From Variovorax atrisoli 110B (GTDB lineage: Bacteria; Pseudomonadota; Gammaproteobacteria; Burkholderiales; Burkholderiaceae_C): a stretch of DNA of 64,000 nucleotides. Positions 53,465-63,147 of this stretch are shown here, piece after piece. A program made the translations under genes and the position numbers. The notes under the pieces were generated by a model. It was not told where the DNA came from. It did not search any database and was given only the letters and a program-made list of their open reading frames with translations. How positions within the stretch are numbered: the first letter of the stretch is position 1; each line of letters begins with the position of its first letter. The stretch lies in NCBI RefSeq assembly GCF_000382045.1, contig NZ_KB907453.1, positions 124,001 to 188,000 of the forward strand, written 5' to 3'.

Positions 53465-54634
53465 TCAGAGTTCTTCGACGCGGCGAGGCGGATAGCTGTC
53501 CCAGGCCTGGCAGCCGGGGCAGTGCCAGAAGTACTGATGCGCCTCGAAGCCGCAGGCCGCGCAGCGGTAGCGCATGAGCGGCCGCGTGGCCTGGTCGAGC
53601 GCGCGCTGCACCTGCGGGTGGAACTGCTCGTGCTCGAAGCGTTCGCCCGCGAGCCAGCGCGAGGCGGCGACCAGCGAAGGCTGCTGCGCGAGGTGGGCGA
53701 TGTAGCCATCGCGCGGCGTCGGGTTCGGCTCCTCGGCCGTGGCGCTCGGCTTGCCGCCCAGTGCCATCAGCGCCTCGAGCACGTCGATGGACGGCGACTC
53801 CACGTAGCGCCGCTGCAGCAGTTCGAGCGCGTCGGCTTTGCGGTGCGCGGCCACAGCGGCCTGCTGCAAGGCGGCGGCATAGAGCGGCAGCGCCAGCGGC
53901 GCGGTGTCGCTGAGCGCCACGAGCGTGTCGAAGGCCGCACTCGCCTCGCCCTTGCGCAGCTGCAGGTTGGCGGTGTCGATGGCCGGGCGTGGTGCCTGCG
54001 GTGCCAGCTCGACGGCTTGCGCCAGCAGCTTTTCGGCGCCGGGCAGGTCGCCCGCCGCCACGCGCTCGGTCGCCTGTTCGCAGAGATGGTGCGCGCGGCG
54101 CGTGCTGTAGCTGGCCTGGTCGGACTCGTCGAGCTTCTGCGCCACGTCGGCGGCCTGCGCCCATTCGCGCGAGCGCTCGTAGATGGCCAGCAGCGCGAGC
54201 CGTGCCTCGTTCTCGTAGCGCGTGCCCTCGAGCTTCTGCAGCGCGGCTTCGGCGCGGTCGAGCAGGCCGGCGCGCAGGAAGTCCTGCGCCAGGGCGTGCT
54301 GCGCGCGCTCGCGGTCGCTGCGGCTGAGGTCGCCGCGGCCCAGCAGGTGCTCGTGCACGCGCACCGCGCGCTGGTACTCGCCGCGGCGGCGGAACAGGTT
54401 GCCGAGCGCGAAGTGCAGTTCCTGGGTGTCGGGGTCGTTCTGCACGGCCTCGATGAAGGCGTCGATGGCCTGGTCCTGCTGCTCGTTGAGCAGGAAGTTG
54501 AGGCCGCGGAAGTAGGCCTTGGGTGCCTGGCGGTTCTCGAGCTTGAGTTGCCGGATGTCGAAGCGCGATGCGAGCCAGCCCAGCACGAAGGCGACGGGCA
54601 GGCTGATCAGCAGCCAGCTGGGATCAAAGTCCAT
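53465..54634 (-). CDS. lapB: Lipopolysaccharide assembly protein LapB (YciM)
   Basis: Protein of 389 residues, like E. coli LapB. A single N-terminal helix (LLISLPVAFVLGWLASRF) anchors it in the inner membrane, followed by TPR repeats over about 45-340 (for example LHFALGNLFRRRGEYQRAVRVHEHLL) and a C-terminal rubredoxin-like zinc site (CAACGFEAHQYFWHCPGC, about 357-374). LapB guides FtsH to degrade LpxC and so sets LPS synthesis. The gene overlaps lapA by 11 bp. Confidence 0.93.
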   Translation of the reverse strand: MDFDPSWLLISLPVAFVLGWLASRFDIRQLKLENRQAPKAYFRGLNFLLNEQQDQAIDAFIEAVQNDPDTQELHFALGNLFRRRGEYQRAVRVHEHLLGRGDLSRSDRERAQHALAQDFLRAGLLDRAEAALQKLEGTRYENEARLALLAIYERSREWAQAADVAQKLDESDQASYSTRRAHHLCEQATERVAAGDLPGAEKLLAQAVELAPQAPRPAIDTANLQLRKGEASAAFDTLVALSDTAPLALPLYAAALQQAAVAAHRKADALELLQRRYVESPSIDVLEALMALGGKPSATAEEPNPTPRDGYIAHLAQQPSLVAASRWLAGERFEHEQFHPQVQRALDQATRPLMRYRCAACGFEAHQYFWHCPGCQAWDSYPPRRVEEL

Positions 54635-54968
54635 GTTGACGTACGGCGGGGAGGTCGGTGGCGGAGATGGTCGGTGCTGCGGTTGCCACCGCAGCGGCCG
54701 TGGCAACAGGTGTTGCGGGCGACTGGGCTTCGCTTGCGGCCGGCGTCTGTGCCGCCGCGGCGACGCGGTGCTTCCACCAGCCCGGCAGCATGCCCAGCGC
54801 TCCCACCACGAGGCCGCCCGCGAAGGCCGCGAGCACGACCAGCACCAGCGGCGCGCGCCAGTAGGTACCGAAGAAGAAGTAGACGGTCGCGTCGTGCTGG
54901 TTGTTCAGCGCGAAGGCGAAGAGCGTAAAAAAAATGGCTGCCTTGAGCAGCCACAGGAGGTATTTCAT
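54624..54968 (-). CDS. lapA: Lipopolysaccharide assembly protein LapA (DUF1049)
   Basis: Protein of 114 residues. Two membrane helices (YLLWLLKAAIFFTLFAFAL and LVLVVLAAFAGGLVVGALGML) flank NNQHDATVYFFFGTYWRAPL, the LapA domain. The C-terminal tail is Ala/Thr-rich and disordered. Start set at MKYLLW, eight codons inside the open frame. It partners LapB, whose gene overlaps by 11 bp. Confidence 0.9.
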   Translation of the reverse strand: MKYLLWLLKAAIFFTLFAFALNNQHDATVYFFFGTYWRAPLVLVVLAAFAGGLVVGALGMLPGWWKHRVAAAAQTPAASEAQSPATPVATAAAVATAAPTISATDLPAVRQHGL

Positions 54969-55025
54969 AGCCGTTCCCGTTGCCGGGAGCATTCTACGTT
55001 TGCGGGCATTCAGATCGTCCGCGCG

Positions 55026-55352
55026 TCAGGCCTTGCGGCCCTTGGCTTCCTTGCCCGCGTCGAGCTCGGCCGTCTTTGCGTCGACGGCTTCGCGCAGCGC
55101 CTTGCCGGGCTTGAAGTGCGGCACCCGCTTCTCGGGGATCTGCACGCTCTCGCCCGAGCGCGGGTTGCGGCCGATGCGCGGCGGGCGCCTGTTGACCGAG
55201 AAGCTGCCGAAGCCGCGAATCTCGATGCGGTGGCCGCGCACCAGCGCGTCGCTCATGGCGTCGAGGATGGTCTTGACGGCGTATTCGGCATCGCGGTGCG
55301 TGAGCTGTGCAAAGCGGGCTGCGAGTTCTTCGACGAGGTCCGAGCGTGTCAT
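55026..55352 (-). CDS. ihfB: Integration host factor subunit beta
   Basis: Protein of 108 residues of the DNABII fold: [33 protein letters not shown], then [43 protein letters not shown]. The beta-ribbon arm has the Pro of RNPRSGE that intercalates in bent DNA. The C-terminal about 15 residues (KEAKGRKA) extend beyond E. coli IhfB. It acts with IhfA. Located after rpsA, as in E. coli and most proteobacteria. Confidence 0.95.
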   Translation of the reverse strand: MTRSDLVEELAARFAQLTHRDAEYAVKTILDAMSDALVRGHRIEIRGFGSFSVNRRPPRIGRNPRSGESVQIPEKRVPHFKPGKALREAVDAKTAELDAGKEAKGRKA

Positions 55353-55381
55353 AGGCCAAACATAAACGAAAAACGTGGGCG

Positions 55382-55420
55382 AAAAAAAAGACAGAGCGGC
55401 CCCAGGGCCTGCTCTGTCTT
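55382..55420 (-). terminator. Intrinsic terminator between rpsA and ihfB
   Basis: On the leftward strand a perfect 10-bp stem (AAGACAGAGC with GCTCTGTCTT; 55388-55397 and 55411-55420) is followed by a run of eight T. It lies 10 bp after the rpsA stop and implies separate transcription, or strong attenuation, of ihfB. Confidence 0.9.
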
Positions 55421-55430
55421 CCGGTTCAGC

Positions 55431-57119
55431 TTACTTGCTGTCGTTGTTGTCCAGCTTGGCGCGCAGCAGGGCGCCCAGGCTGGTCGTGCCCGCGTTCTCG
55501 CGTGCCGACTGCTGGCTCAGGCTGGCCATGGCGCCTTGCTCGTCGACCATGTCCTTCTGCTTGATCGACAGCTGGATGTTGCGGGTCTTGCGATCCACGT
55601 TCACGACGATGGCCGTGACTTCGTCGCCTTCCTTCAGCACGTTGCGGGCATCTTCGACGCGGTCGCGCGAGATTTCCGAAGCACGCAGGTAGCCGACGAT
55701 GTCTTCGCCGAGGTCGATTTCAGCGCCACGGGCGTCGACCGTCTTGACCTTGCCGGTCACGATCTGGCCCTTGTCGTTCACCGTGGTGAAGGTGGTGAAC
55801 GGGTCGCTGTCGAGCTGCTTGATGCCCAGCGAGATGCGCTCGCGGTCGACGTCGACTGCCAGCACGATCGCTTCGACTTCCTGGCCCTTCTTGTAGTTGC
55901 GAACGGCGGTTTCGCCGGCTTCGTTCCACGAGAGGTCGGACAGGTGAACCAGGCCGTCGATGCCGGCAGCCAGACCCACGAACACGCCGAAGTCGGTGAT
56001 CGACTTGATCGGGCCCTTGACGCGGTCGCCGCGCTTGGTGTTCTGCGCGAATTCCTGCCACGGGTTGGCCTTGCACTGCTTCATGCCCAGGCTGATGCGG
56101 CGCTTGTCTTCGTCGATTTCCAGGACCATGACTTCGACTTCGTCGCCCAGCGAGACGATCTTGTTCGGAGCGATGTTCTTGTTGGTCCAGTCCATTTCGG
56201 AGACGTGCACCAGGCCTTCGATGCCGGGCTCGAGCTCGACGAACGCGCCGTAGTCGGCGATGTTCGTGACCTTGCCGAACAGGCGGGTGCCTTGCGGGTA
56301 GCGGCGCGAAACGCCCATCCACGGGTCATCGCCCATCTGCTTCAGACCCAGCGACACGCGGTTCTTCTCGGTGTCGAACTTGAGGATCTTGGCGGTGATT
56401 TCCTGGCCGGCCTGAACGACTTCGCTCGGGTGGCGGACACGGCGCCATGCCATGTCGGTGATGTGCAGCAGGCCGTCGATGCCGCCGAGGTCCACGAACG
56501 CACCGTATTCGGTGATGTTCTTGACCACGCCGCGCACCACTGCGCCTTCCTTCAGCGTTTCCATCAGCTTGGCGCGTTCTTCGCCCATGCTGGCCTCGAC
56601 CACGGCGCGGCGCGACAGCACGACGTTGTTGCGCTTGCGGTCCAGCTTGATGACCTTGAATTCGAGGGTCTTGTTCTCGTAGGGGGTCAGGTCCTTGATC
56701 GGACGCGTGTCGATCAGCGAGCCCGGCAGGAATGCGCGGATGCCGTTGACCAGGACCGTCAGGCCGCCCTTGACCTTGCCGCTGGTGGTGCCGGTGACGA
56801 AGTCGCCCGATTCCAGCGCCTTCTCGAGGGCCAGCCACGAAGCCAGACGCTTGGCGGTGTCGCGCGAGAGGATGGTGTCGCCGTAGCCGTTTTCAACGCT
56901 GCCGATGGCAACGGAAACGAAGTCGCCGGCCTGCACTTCGAGTTCGCCCTTGTCGTTCTTGAACTCTTCGATCGGCACATACGCTTCGGACTTCAGGCCG
57001 GCGTTGACGACGACGTGGTTGTGTTCGACACGCACGACTTCGGCGGTGATGACCTCGCCCGTGCGCATTTCGGAACGCTTCAGGGACTCTTCGAACAGAT
57101 CGGCAAAAGATTCAGACAT
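55431..57119 (-). CDS. rpsA: 30S ribosomal protein S1
   Basis: Protein of 562 residues with six S1 RNA-binding repeats. The first two are the divergent ribosome-binding repeats; the four others are recognised by blocks such as [43 protein letters not shown] and [22 protein letters not shown]. It has a good AAGGA site before its ATG. It brings mRNA to the ribosome. Gene order with cmk upstream and ihfB downstream is the classic one. Confidence 0.97.
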   Translation of the reverse strand: MSESFADLFEESLKRSEMRTGEVITAEVVRVEHNHVVVNAGLKSEAYVPIEEFKNDKGELEVQAGDFVSVAIGSVENGYGDTILSRDTAKRLASWLALEKALESGDFVTGTTSGKVKGGLTVLVNGIRAFLPGSLIDTRPIKDLTPYENKTLEFKVIKLDRKRNNVVLSRRAVVEASMGEERAKLMETLKEGAVVRGVVKNITEYGAFVDLGGIDGLLHITDMAWRRVRHPSEVVQAGQEITAKILKFDTEKNRVSLGLKQMGDDPWMGVSRRYPQGTRLFGKVTNIADYGAFVELEPGIEGLVHVSEMDWTNKNIAPNKIVSLGDEVEVMVLEIDEDKRRISLGMKQCKANPWQEFAQNTKRGDRVKGPIKSITDFGVFVGLAAGIDGLVHLSDLSWNEAGETAVRNYKKGQEVEAIVLAVDVDRERISLGIKQLDSDPFTTFTTVNDKGQIVTGKVKTVDARGAEIDLGEDIVGYLRASEISRDRVEDARNVLKEGDEVTAIVVNVDRKTRNIQLSIKQKDMVDEQGAMASLSQQSARENAGTTSLGALLRAKLDNNDSK

Positions 57120-57347
57120 TTAGTTTCCTTCCGTCAGGCAGGGTTGGCAGGCGCTCTTGCGAAATTGCGTGCGGCTGCTGTGGGTCTGTAGACGGCGGTT
57201 TGGTGGGCGTGAGCCCGGTTGGTTGAACAACCAGCAGGCCGGTGCGCTGTCGCGCGGAAGGAGCCTGCTGGAGCGGTATGCACCTACGGATATGCCGTTG
57301 GGCGCCAGCTTTTCAAGCGGACCTGAAAGGCTGTCACTTCAAGCCGC
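57120..57347. other. rpsA leader region between rpsA and aroA-cmk
   Basis: 228 bp without a gene. It holds the expected rpsA promoter and leader, including a short palindrome GGTTG/CAACC near 57218-57232. A hairpin TTCAAGCC/GGGCTTGAA (57338-57362) spans the aroA-cmk stop codon; it has no T-tract. I could not define promoter elements. Confidence 0.4.
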
Positions 57348-59360
57348 TCAAGCGGGCTTGAACGGCTGAATTTCCTGCCACCAGGCCAACACCGTGTCGA
57401 TCGATTGCTCGATGGACAACTGCGAGTTGTCGAGATGGCGGGCGTCCTGCGCCGGCTTCAGGGGGGCGACGCTGCGGGACGAATCCCTGGCGTCACGGGC
57501 CTCCAAGTCGGAGCGAAGACTATCGAGTGTAGTCGAAATCCCCTTTGAAATCAACTGCTTATGCCGCCGTTCGGCGCGCTGGGCGGCGCTGGCCGTGAGG
57601 AAGACCTTGAGCGCGGCATCCGGGAAGATCACCGTGCCCATGTCGCGGCCGTCGGCCACCAGGCCCGGCAGCTGGCGGAAACGCTGCTGCAGGGCCAGCA
57701 GCGCCTCGCGCACGGCCGGCAGCGCGGAAACGCGGGAGGCGTCCATGCCGGCGGCTTCGGTGCGGATCTCTTCGCTCACGTCCTCGCCGTCGAGCAGCAC
57801 CTTGCCTTCGGTGAACTGCAGGGGCAGGGCGGCCGCCAGGGCGGCGACTTCGGCCTCGTGTTCCAGGTCGGCGCTCAGGCCCGCGCGGCGCACTGCCAGG
57901 CCGGTCACGCGGTAGAGCGAGCCCGAATCGAGATAGTGGTAGCCCAGCAGGCGCGCGACTTCGGCCGCCAGCGTGCCCTTGCCCGAGGCGGTCGGGCCGT
58001 CGATGCAGATCACCGGCACCTCGGTGGCCTGCGCCACGGAGAAGAGCGTCTCGAAGTAGTCGGGGAAGGTCTTGGCGACGCAGTGCGGATCGAGGATGCG
58101 CACCGGCACGCCGGCCGGGTTGAACGCCGCCAGCGAGAAGCACATGGCCACGCGGTGGTCGTCGTAGGTGCGGATGCTCGCGGGGCGCCAGCCGGCCTGT
58201 GCCAGCGGATGCACCCGGATGAAATCGGGCCCGGCCTCGACCGTGGCGCCGAGCTTGCTCAGCTCGTTGGCCATGGCGTCGATGCGGTCGGTTTCCTTCA
58301 CGCGCCAGCTCGCGATGTTGCGCAGCGTGGTGGGGCCGTCGGCATAGAGCGCCATCACGGCCAGCGTCATAGCGGCATCGGGGATGTGGTTGGCGTCGAG
58401 GTCTATGGCCTTGAGCGGCCAGGCGCCCCGGCGGATCTCGAGCCAGTTGGGCCCGCTGTCGACCAGCGCACCCATCTGGCGGGCGGCGTCTATGAACCGG
58501 ATGTCGCCCTGGATGGAGTCGGCGCCCACGCCTTCGATGCGGATGCCGTCCTTGCCGGAAACGCCGGTGGCGATGGCGCCGAGCGCGATGAAGTAACTGG
58601 CGGAGGAGGCATCCGCCTCCACGTGGATCTCGCCGGGCGAGCTGTAGCGGCTGCCCGCGGGGATGGTGAAGCGCTCCCAGCCGTCGCGGTGGACCTGGAT
58701 GCCGAAGCGCGCCAGCAGGTTCAGCGTGATCTCGATGTACGGCTTGGAGATCAGCTCGCCGACCACCTCGATCACGATGTCGTTGGCCGCGGCCAGCGGC
58801 AGCCCCAGCAGCAGGGCAGTGAGGAACTGGCTCGACACGTCGCCGCGCACGCGGATCGGGGCGTCGAGCGCCAGGTCGCCGTGCGGCACCGGATGGATGC
58901 GCAGCGGCGGATAGCCGGGGTTGCCGAGGTAGTCGATGCGGCAGCCGAGCTGCGTCAGCGCATCGACGAGGTCGCCGATGGGGCGCTCGTGCATGCGCGG
59001 AACACCGCTGAGCTCGAATTCGCCGCCCAGCAGCGACAGCGCCGCCGTCAGCGGGCGCATTGCCGTGCCGGCGTTGCCAAGGAAAAGCGGCAGCAGCGTC
59101 TCGCCGGACTTGAGCTGTCCGCCCAGCCCGGTGACGCGCAGCGTGCTGCCCGCCTGTTCGATGCCGCAACCCAGGGCGCGCAGCGCGTCGAGCATCACGC
59201 GGGTGTCGTCGGAATCGAGCAGGTCGTGGATGGCGGTGGTGCCGCTGGCGAGTGCCGCGAGCAGCAGCACGCGGTTCGAAATGCTCTTGGAGCCCGGCAG
59301 GCGCACCGTACCGGCCGCGCCGGCGAGCGGCGGGAGGTCGAGGAAGGTCGTCGAGAACAT
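57348..59360 (-). CDS. aroA: Fused 3-phosphoshikimate 1-carboxyvinyltransferase / cytidylate kinase
   Basis: Protein of 670 residues with two enzymes. Residues 1 to about 440 are EPSP synthase: [34 protein letters not shown], and [14 protein letters not shown] and [15 protein letters not shown] motifs. Residues about 448-670 are CMP kinase with P-loop GPTASGKGT from Gly455, DSGSLYR and [13 protein letters not shown]. AroA makes EPSP in the shikimate route; Cmk phosphorylates CMP and dCMP. Separate aroA and cmk genes are adjacent in many relatives; here they are joined in one frame, without a stop. One base separates it from tyrA upstream and rpsA lies downstream. Confidence 0.96.
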   Translation of the reverse strand: MFSTTFLDLPPLAGAAGTVRLPGSKSISNRVLLLAALASGTTAIHDLLDSDDTRVMLDALRALGCGIEQAGSTLRVTGLGGQLKSGETLLPLFLGNAGTAMRPLTAALSLLGGEFELSGVPRMHERPIGDLVDALTQLGCRIDYLGNPGYPPLRIHPVPHGDLALDAPIRVRGDVSSQFLTALLLGLPLAAANDIVIEVVGELISKPYIEITLNLLARFGIQVHRDGWERFTIPAGSRYSSPGEIHVEADASSASYFIALGAIATGVSGKDGIRIEGVGADSIQGDIRFIDAARQMGALVDSGPNWLEIRRGAWPLKAIDLDANHIPDAAMTLAVMALYADGPTTLRNIASWRVKETDRIDAMANELSKLGATVEAGPDFIRVHPLAQAGWRPASIRTYDDHRVAMCFSLAAFNPAGVPVRILDPHCVAKTFPDYFETLFSVAQATEVPVICIDGPTASGKGTLAAEVARLLGYHYLDSGSLYRVTGLAVRRAGLSADLEHEAEVAALAAALPLQFTEGKVLLDGEDVSEEIRTEAAGMDASRVSALPAVREALLALQQRFRQLPGLVADGRDMGTVIFPDAALKVFLTASAAQRAERRHKQLISKGISTTLDSLRSDLEARDARDSSRSVAPLKPAQDARHLDNSQLSIEQSIDTVLAWWQEIQPFKPA

Positions 59361-59361
59361 C

Positions 59362-60252
59362 TCAGTTGTCCTGCTGCTGCGACGCGCTGTCGGCGGCCGG
59401 CTTCCAGGCCGCCCGCGTCTTGCTGGCGGCGGCGATCGACAGCTCCAGGCCCTGCAGGTCGTTGGCGGCCATCAACGCCTCCAAGTCGTCGAGCGCCTTG
59501 CGGAAGGCCCGAGACTGCTCCAGCACATGCTCGCGGTTGGCCAGCAGCACGTCGCGCCACATGACCGGATCGCTCGCGGCGATGCGCGAGAAGTCGCGGA
59601 AGCCCGGGCCCGCAAGGCTCAGGAAGCGCTCGCCCTGCGGCTGCGCGGCCAGGCCGTTGATGTACGCGAATGCCAGCAGGTGCGGCAGGTGGCTCACGGC
59701 GGCGAAGGCGCCGTCGTGCTCCTCGTGCGTCATCGTGACGACGTTGGCGCCGATGCCGCTCCACACCTGGGTGGCCCGCTGCACGTTGGAGCGCAGCGTG
59801 GTCTTCACCGGGGTCAGCACGACCTGGCGTCCGGCGAAGAGCGACGCCTCCGCGTGCTCGATGCCCGAGAGCTCCTTGCCCGCGATGGGGTGCGCCGGCA
59901 CGAAATTCGCGAACTGGCGCTGCAGGCCGTTGCGCGCGGCCTCGATCACGTCGCCCTTGGTCGAGCCCACGTCCATCACCAGCGTCTCGCTGGAGATGCC
60001 GTGGCGGATGGCCTTGAAGGTGGCTTCGGAAGCAGCCACCGGCACCGCCAGCAGCACGATGTCGGCGCCCGACACCGCCAGCAGCGCCGAGGGCGCCGCC
60101 ACGTCGATCACGCCGAGCTGGCGCGCCCGCTCGGTGGTGGAGGGCGACTTGCTGTAGCCCACCACGCGTTTCACCAGCTTCGCGCGCTTGAGTGCGAGCG
60201 CGAAGGAGCCGCCCATCAGGCCGCAGCCGATCAGTCCCAGTTGTTCGAACAT
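59362..60252 (-). CDS. tyrA: Prephenate dehydrogenase
   Basis: Protein of 296 residues. The N-terminal Rossmann motif is [14 protein letters not shown], and the NAD-binding region includes [10 protein letters not shown] and DVGSTKGDV. The helical dimerisation domain has [14 protein letters not shown] (catalytic His region) and [13 protein letters not shown]. No chorismate mutase or ACT domain is attached, so it is the monofunctional kind. ATG at 60252 chosen; a longer upstream frame is a pheA shadow. It makes 4-hydroxyphenylpyruvate for tyrosine. Gap of 1 bp to aroA. Confidence 0.94.
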   Translation of the reverse strand: MFEQLGLIGCGLMGGSFALALKRAKLVKRVVGYSKSPSTTERARQLGVIDVAAPSALLAVSGADIVLLAVPVAASEATFKAIRHGISSETLVMDVGSTKGDVIEAARNGLQRQFANFVPAHPIAGKELSGIEHAEASLFAGRQVVLTPVKTTLRSNVQRATQVWSGIGANVVTMTHEEHDGAFAAVSHLPHLLAFAYINGLAAQPQGERFLSLAGPGFRDFSRIAASDPVMWRDVLLANREHVLEQSRAFRKALDDLEALMAANDLQGLELSIAAASKTRAAWKPAADSASQQQDN

Positions 60253-60278
60253 GCTGTCTCTGTGTGTCTGCCTGCCGG

Positions 60279-61403
60279 TCAGGCCTTGACGGGGTAGGCG
60301 CCGAGCACCTTGTAGAAGGCGCAGAGGCCGCGCAGCTCGGCCAGCGCGGCAGCCACGTTGGGCTGCGAGGGATGGCCGTCGAGGTCGATGTAGAAGTAGT
60401 ACTCCCACTGGCCGGTGCGCGCGGGGCGCGACTCGAAGCGCGTCATCGAGACGTTGTTGAGCTTCAGCGGTACCAGCAGGTCGTGCACTGCGCCGGGCCG
60501 GTTGGGAACCGAAACGATCAGGCTCGTGCAGTCGCGGCCCGATGCCGGCGGCATGGCCAGCGTCTGCGGCAGGCAGATGACCGAGAAGCGGGTGCGGTTG
60601 TACGAGTCGTCCTGGATCGCGTGCGCCACGATGTGCAGGCCGAAGCGCGTGGAGGCGCGTTCGCCCGCCAGCGCAGCCCACTTGGGATTGGTGGCCGCGA
60701 GGCGCGCGCCCTCGGCGTTGCTCGATACGGCACGCCGCTCGGCGTTGGGCAGGTGCTTGGACAGCCAGGTCTGGCATTGCGCCAGCGCCTGTGGATGGGC
60801 CAGCACCGCCTCGACGCCTTCGAGCGAATTGCTGCTGCGCAGCAGGTGGTGGCGGATCAGCAGGCTGACCTCGCCGACGACGTGCGTGGGCGAGTGCAGG
60901 AACAGGTCCAGCGAGCGCGTGACCACGCCCTCGGTCGAGTTCTCGACGCCGACCACGCCGTATTGGGCGCTGCCCGCGGCGGTGGCATGGAACACCTCGT
61001 CGAAGCTGGCGCAGTAGATCAGGTCGGCGGCGCCGCCGAAGTATTCGATGGCGGCCTGCTCGCAGAAGGTGCCTTCGGGGCCGAGCACGGCAACGCGCTG
61101 CGGCGACTCGAGCGCCAGGCAGGCCGACATGATCTCGCGCCAGATGGCGGCAACGTGGAGGTCCTTGAGCGGACCGCCATTGCTCTTCTGCATCTTGTCG
61201 ATGACCTGCGCCACGCGGTCGGGGCGGAAGAACGGCGTGCCCTCGCGCTTCTTGACCTCGCCGACCAGTTCGGCCACGTGGGCCCGCTCGTTGAGCAGGC
61301 TCAGCAGGCGCTGGTCGAGCGAGTCGATCTGCACGCGCAGATCGGCCAGGCTTTCGGAATTGTCGGGAGAGGAGGAGGGCGGTGTGGGTGCGGAGGCGGT
61401 CAT
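60279..61403 (-). CDS. pheA: Bifunctional chorismate mutase / prephenate dehydratase (P-protein)
   Basis: Protein of 374 residues. The AroQ chorismate mutase occupies about 18-100 (LADLRVQIDSLDQRLLSLLNERAHVAELVGEVK), followed by the dehydratase domain (VAVLGPEGTFCEQAA at about 110 and YGVVGVENSTEGVVTRSLD). The C-terminal ACT domain (about 290-370, LIVSVPNRPGAVHDLLVPL and TRFESRPARTGQWEYYFYID) gives feedback by phenylalanine. 26 bp before tyrA in the same operon. Confidence 0.95.
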   Translation of the reverse strand: MTASAPTPPSSSPDNSESLADLRVQIDSLDQRLLSLLNERAHVAELVGEVKKREGTPFFRPDRVAQVIDKMQKSNGGPLKDLHVAAIWREIMSACLALESPQRVAVLGPEGTFCEQAAIEYFGGAADLIYCASFDEVFHATAAGSAQYGVVGVENSTEGVVTRSLDLFLHSPTHVVGEVSLLIRHHLLRSSNSLEGVEAVLAHPQALAQCQTWLSKHLPNAERRAVSSNAEGARLAATNPKWAALAGERASTRFGLHIVAHAIQDDSYNRTRFSVICLPQTLAMPPASGRDCTSLIVSVPNRPGAVHDLLVPLKLNNVSMTRFESRPARTGQWEYYFYIDLDGHPSQPNVAAALAELRGLCAFYKVLGAYPVKA

Positions 61404-61427
61404 CGGTGCGAGCGGCTGGGCATGCGC

Positions 61428-62558
61428 CTAGGCATGCGATCGCTCGAATTCTCGCATGTAGGCCACCAGAGCCTGCACCCCTGCCAGCGGCATGGCGTTG
61501 TAAATGCTCGCGCGCATGCCCCCGACCGACTTGTGGCCCTTGAGCTGCAGCAGCCCTGCTTCGCGAGCGCCGGCGAGGAAGGCCTCGTTGCGGCTCTCGT
61601 CAGCCAGGAAGAACGGCACGTTCATGCGCGAACGGCAGCCCGGGTCGATGCGGTTGGCGTAGAAGTCGGAGCCGTCGATGAAGTCGTACAGCAGCTTCGC
61701 CTTGGCGATGTTGCGCCGCTCCATGGCGGCGACACCGGTGTACTCGCCCTCGGTCTGCTCCAGCAGCCACTTGAACGTGAGCCCTGCCATGTAGATGCCC
61801 CAGGTCGGCGGGGTGTTGTACATGGACTGGTTGTCGGCCACGGTCTTGTAGTTGAAGGCGCTCGGGCAGATCTCTAGCGCATGGCCGATCAGGTCGTCAC
61901 GGACGACCACGATGGTCAGCCCGGCGGGGCCGAGGTTCTTCTGGGCGCCGCCGAAGGCCAGGCCGACGCGGCTCCAGTCGACGCTGCGCGAGGCGACGTG
62001 CGAGGAGAAGTCGATGACCAGCGGCGCGCTGCTGCCGAGAGCGGCCAGATCGGGCAGTTGCTGGAATTCGATGCCGTTGATCGTTTCGTTCGAGCACACG
62101 TGCACGTACGAGGCATCCTTGGAGAGCTGCCAGGTCGCGGGATCGGGCAGCTTCGTGTGCTGGTTGTCGGCATTGCTGGCGGCCACGCGCGCATTGCAGT
62201 AGCGCTGGGCTTCCTTGTGCGACTTGGTGCTCCAGCTGCCGGTGATGACGAAGTCGGTGGTCTTGCCGCGCGAGAGGTTCAGCGGAACGATGGCGTTCTC
62301 GCCAAGCCCGCCGCCCTGCATGAACAGGATGTGGAAGTTCGAGGGAATCGCCAGCAGCGTGCGGAGGTCGGCTTCGGCCTGCGTGCAGATCGAACCGAAC
62401 TCCTTGCCGCGATGGCTCATCTCCATCACGCTCATGCCGCTGCCCTGCCAGTCGAGCATTTCGGCGGCGGCGCGTTGCAGCACCGCCTCCGGCATGGCAG
62501 CCGGACCGGCCGAGAAGTTGTAGGGGCGCTTGCCGGCCGGCGTCTGCTGCTGGGTCAC
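61428..62558 (-). CDS. serC: Phosphoserine aminotransferase
   Basis: Protein of 376 residues, class V PLP fold. It has [67 protein letters not shown] with the Schiff-base Lys at residue 207, and the C-terminal [25 protein letters not shown]. The start is GTG with AAGAGA just upstream; the open frame runs longer without an ATG that fits. Makes 3-phosphoserine for serine and also acts in pyridoxal phosphate synthesis. 24 bp ahead of pheA. Confidence 0.95.
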   Translation of the reverse strand: MTQQQTPAGKRPYNFSAGPAAMPEAVLQRAAAEMLDWQGSGMSVMEMSHRGKEFGSICTQAEADLRTLLAIPSNFHILFMQGGGLGENAIVPLNLSRGKTTDFVITGSWSTKSHKEAQRYCNARVAASNADNQHTKLPDPATWQLSKDASYVHVCSNETINGIEFQQLPDLAALGSSAPLVIDFSSHVASRSVDWSRVGLAFGGAQKNLGPAGLTIVVVRDDLIGHALEICPSAFNYKTVADNQSMYNTPPTWGIYMAGLTFKWLLEQTEGEYTGVAAMERRNIAKAKLLYDFIDGSDFYANRIDPGCRSRMNVPFFLADESRNEAFLAGAREAGLLQLKGHKSVGGMRASIYNAMPLAGVQALVAYMREFERSHA

Positions 62559-62565
62559 GTTTCTC

Positions 62566-63147
62566 TTACTTCTTTGCTGGGGCCTTGGCAGGTGCCTTGG
62601 CGGGGGCTGCGCCACCGTCGGTCGGTGCGCCGAGGGCCTTGGCGACGGCGGTGTCGAGCGCCTGCATCTTGGGCTCGACCGTGGCACGCGTCTCGGACAC
62701 GAGCTTTTCCGTCAGGGCGGTCTGCATCTTGGGATTCAGTTCCTGGTACTTCTTGCTCAGGGGCGAGTTGATCCAGGCCAGCAGCTGCTTGAGCTCGTCT
62801 TCACTGAAGTTCTGTTCCATCAGCGGGGTCAGGGCGCCGGGCGCCAGTTGCACGGCCTTGTCGCGGACGATGGGGTAGGTCTCGTCGAAGTACTTCTTCA
62901 GCTCGGCGTCGGCGGCCTTGGCGGCGGCTTCGCGCTTGGCCTCGGGCACTTGCGTCTGCAGGTACTGCGAACCCGCCTGCGCGATCGGGGCACTCGACTG
63001 TTCGACCAGGCCACGAGCCAGCGACTCGATGCCGGGGCGCTGGATGTCGATGAACTGCTTGATGAGCGTGGCCTTGTCCTGGGCCAGGGCGGCCATCGAG
63101 CTGCTTGCCAGGGCGACCGTCAGAAGTGCGAGTTTGATTTTTTTCAC
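62566..63147 (-). CDS. DUF2059 domain-containing exported protein
   Basis: Protein of 193 residues. The signal peptide ([23 protein letters not shown], starting at GTG) is followed by a helical DUF2059 region: [29 protein letters not shown]. The C-terminal tail is a repeated Ala-Pro-Ala-Lys string, likely unstructured. The GTG overlaps the gyrA stop by 4 bp (GTGA), so the two are coupled. Function unknown; the family is periplasmic and typically found between gyrA and serC in Burkholderiales. Confidence 0.87.
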   Translation of the reverse strand: MKKIKLALLTVALASSSMAALAQDKATLIKQFIDIQRPGIESLARGLVEQSSAPIAQAGSQYLQTQVPEAKREAAAKAADAELKKYFDETYPIVRDKAVQLAPGALTPLMEQNFSEDELKQLLAWINSPLSKKYQELNPKMQTALTEKLVSETRATVEPKMQALDTAVAKALGAPTDGGAAPAKAPAKAPAKK

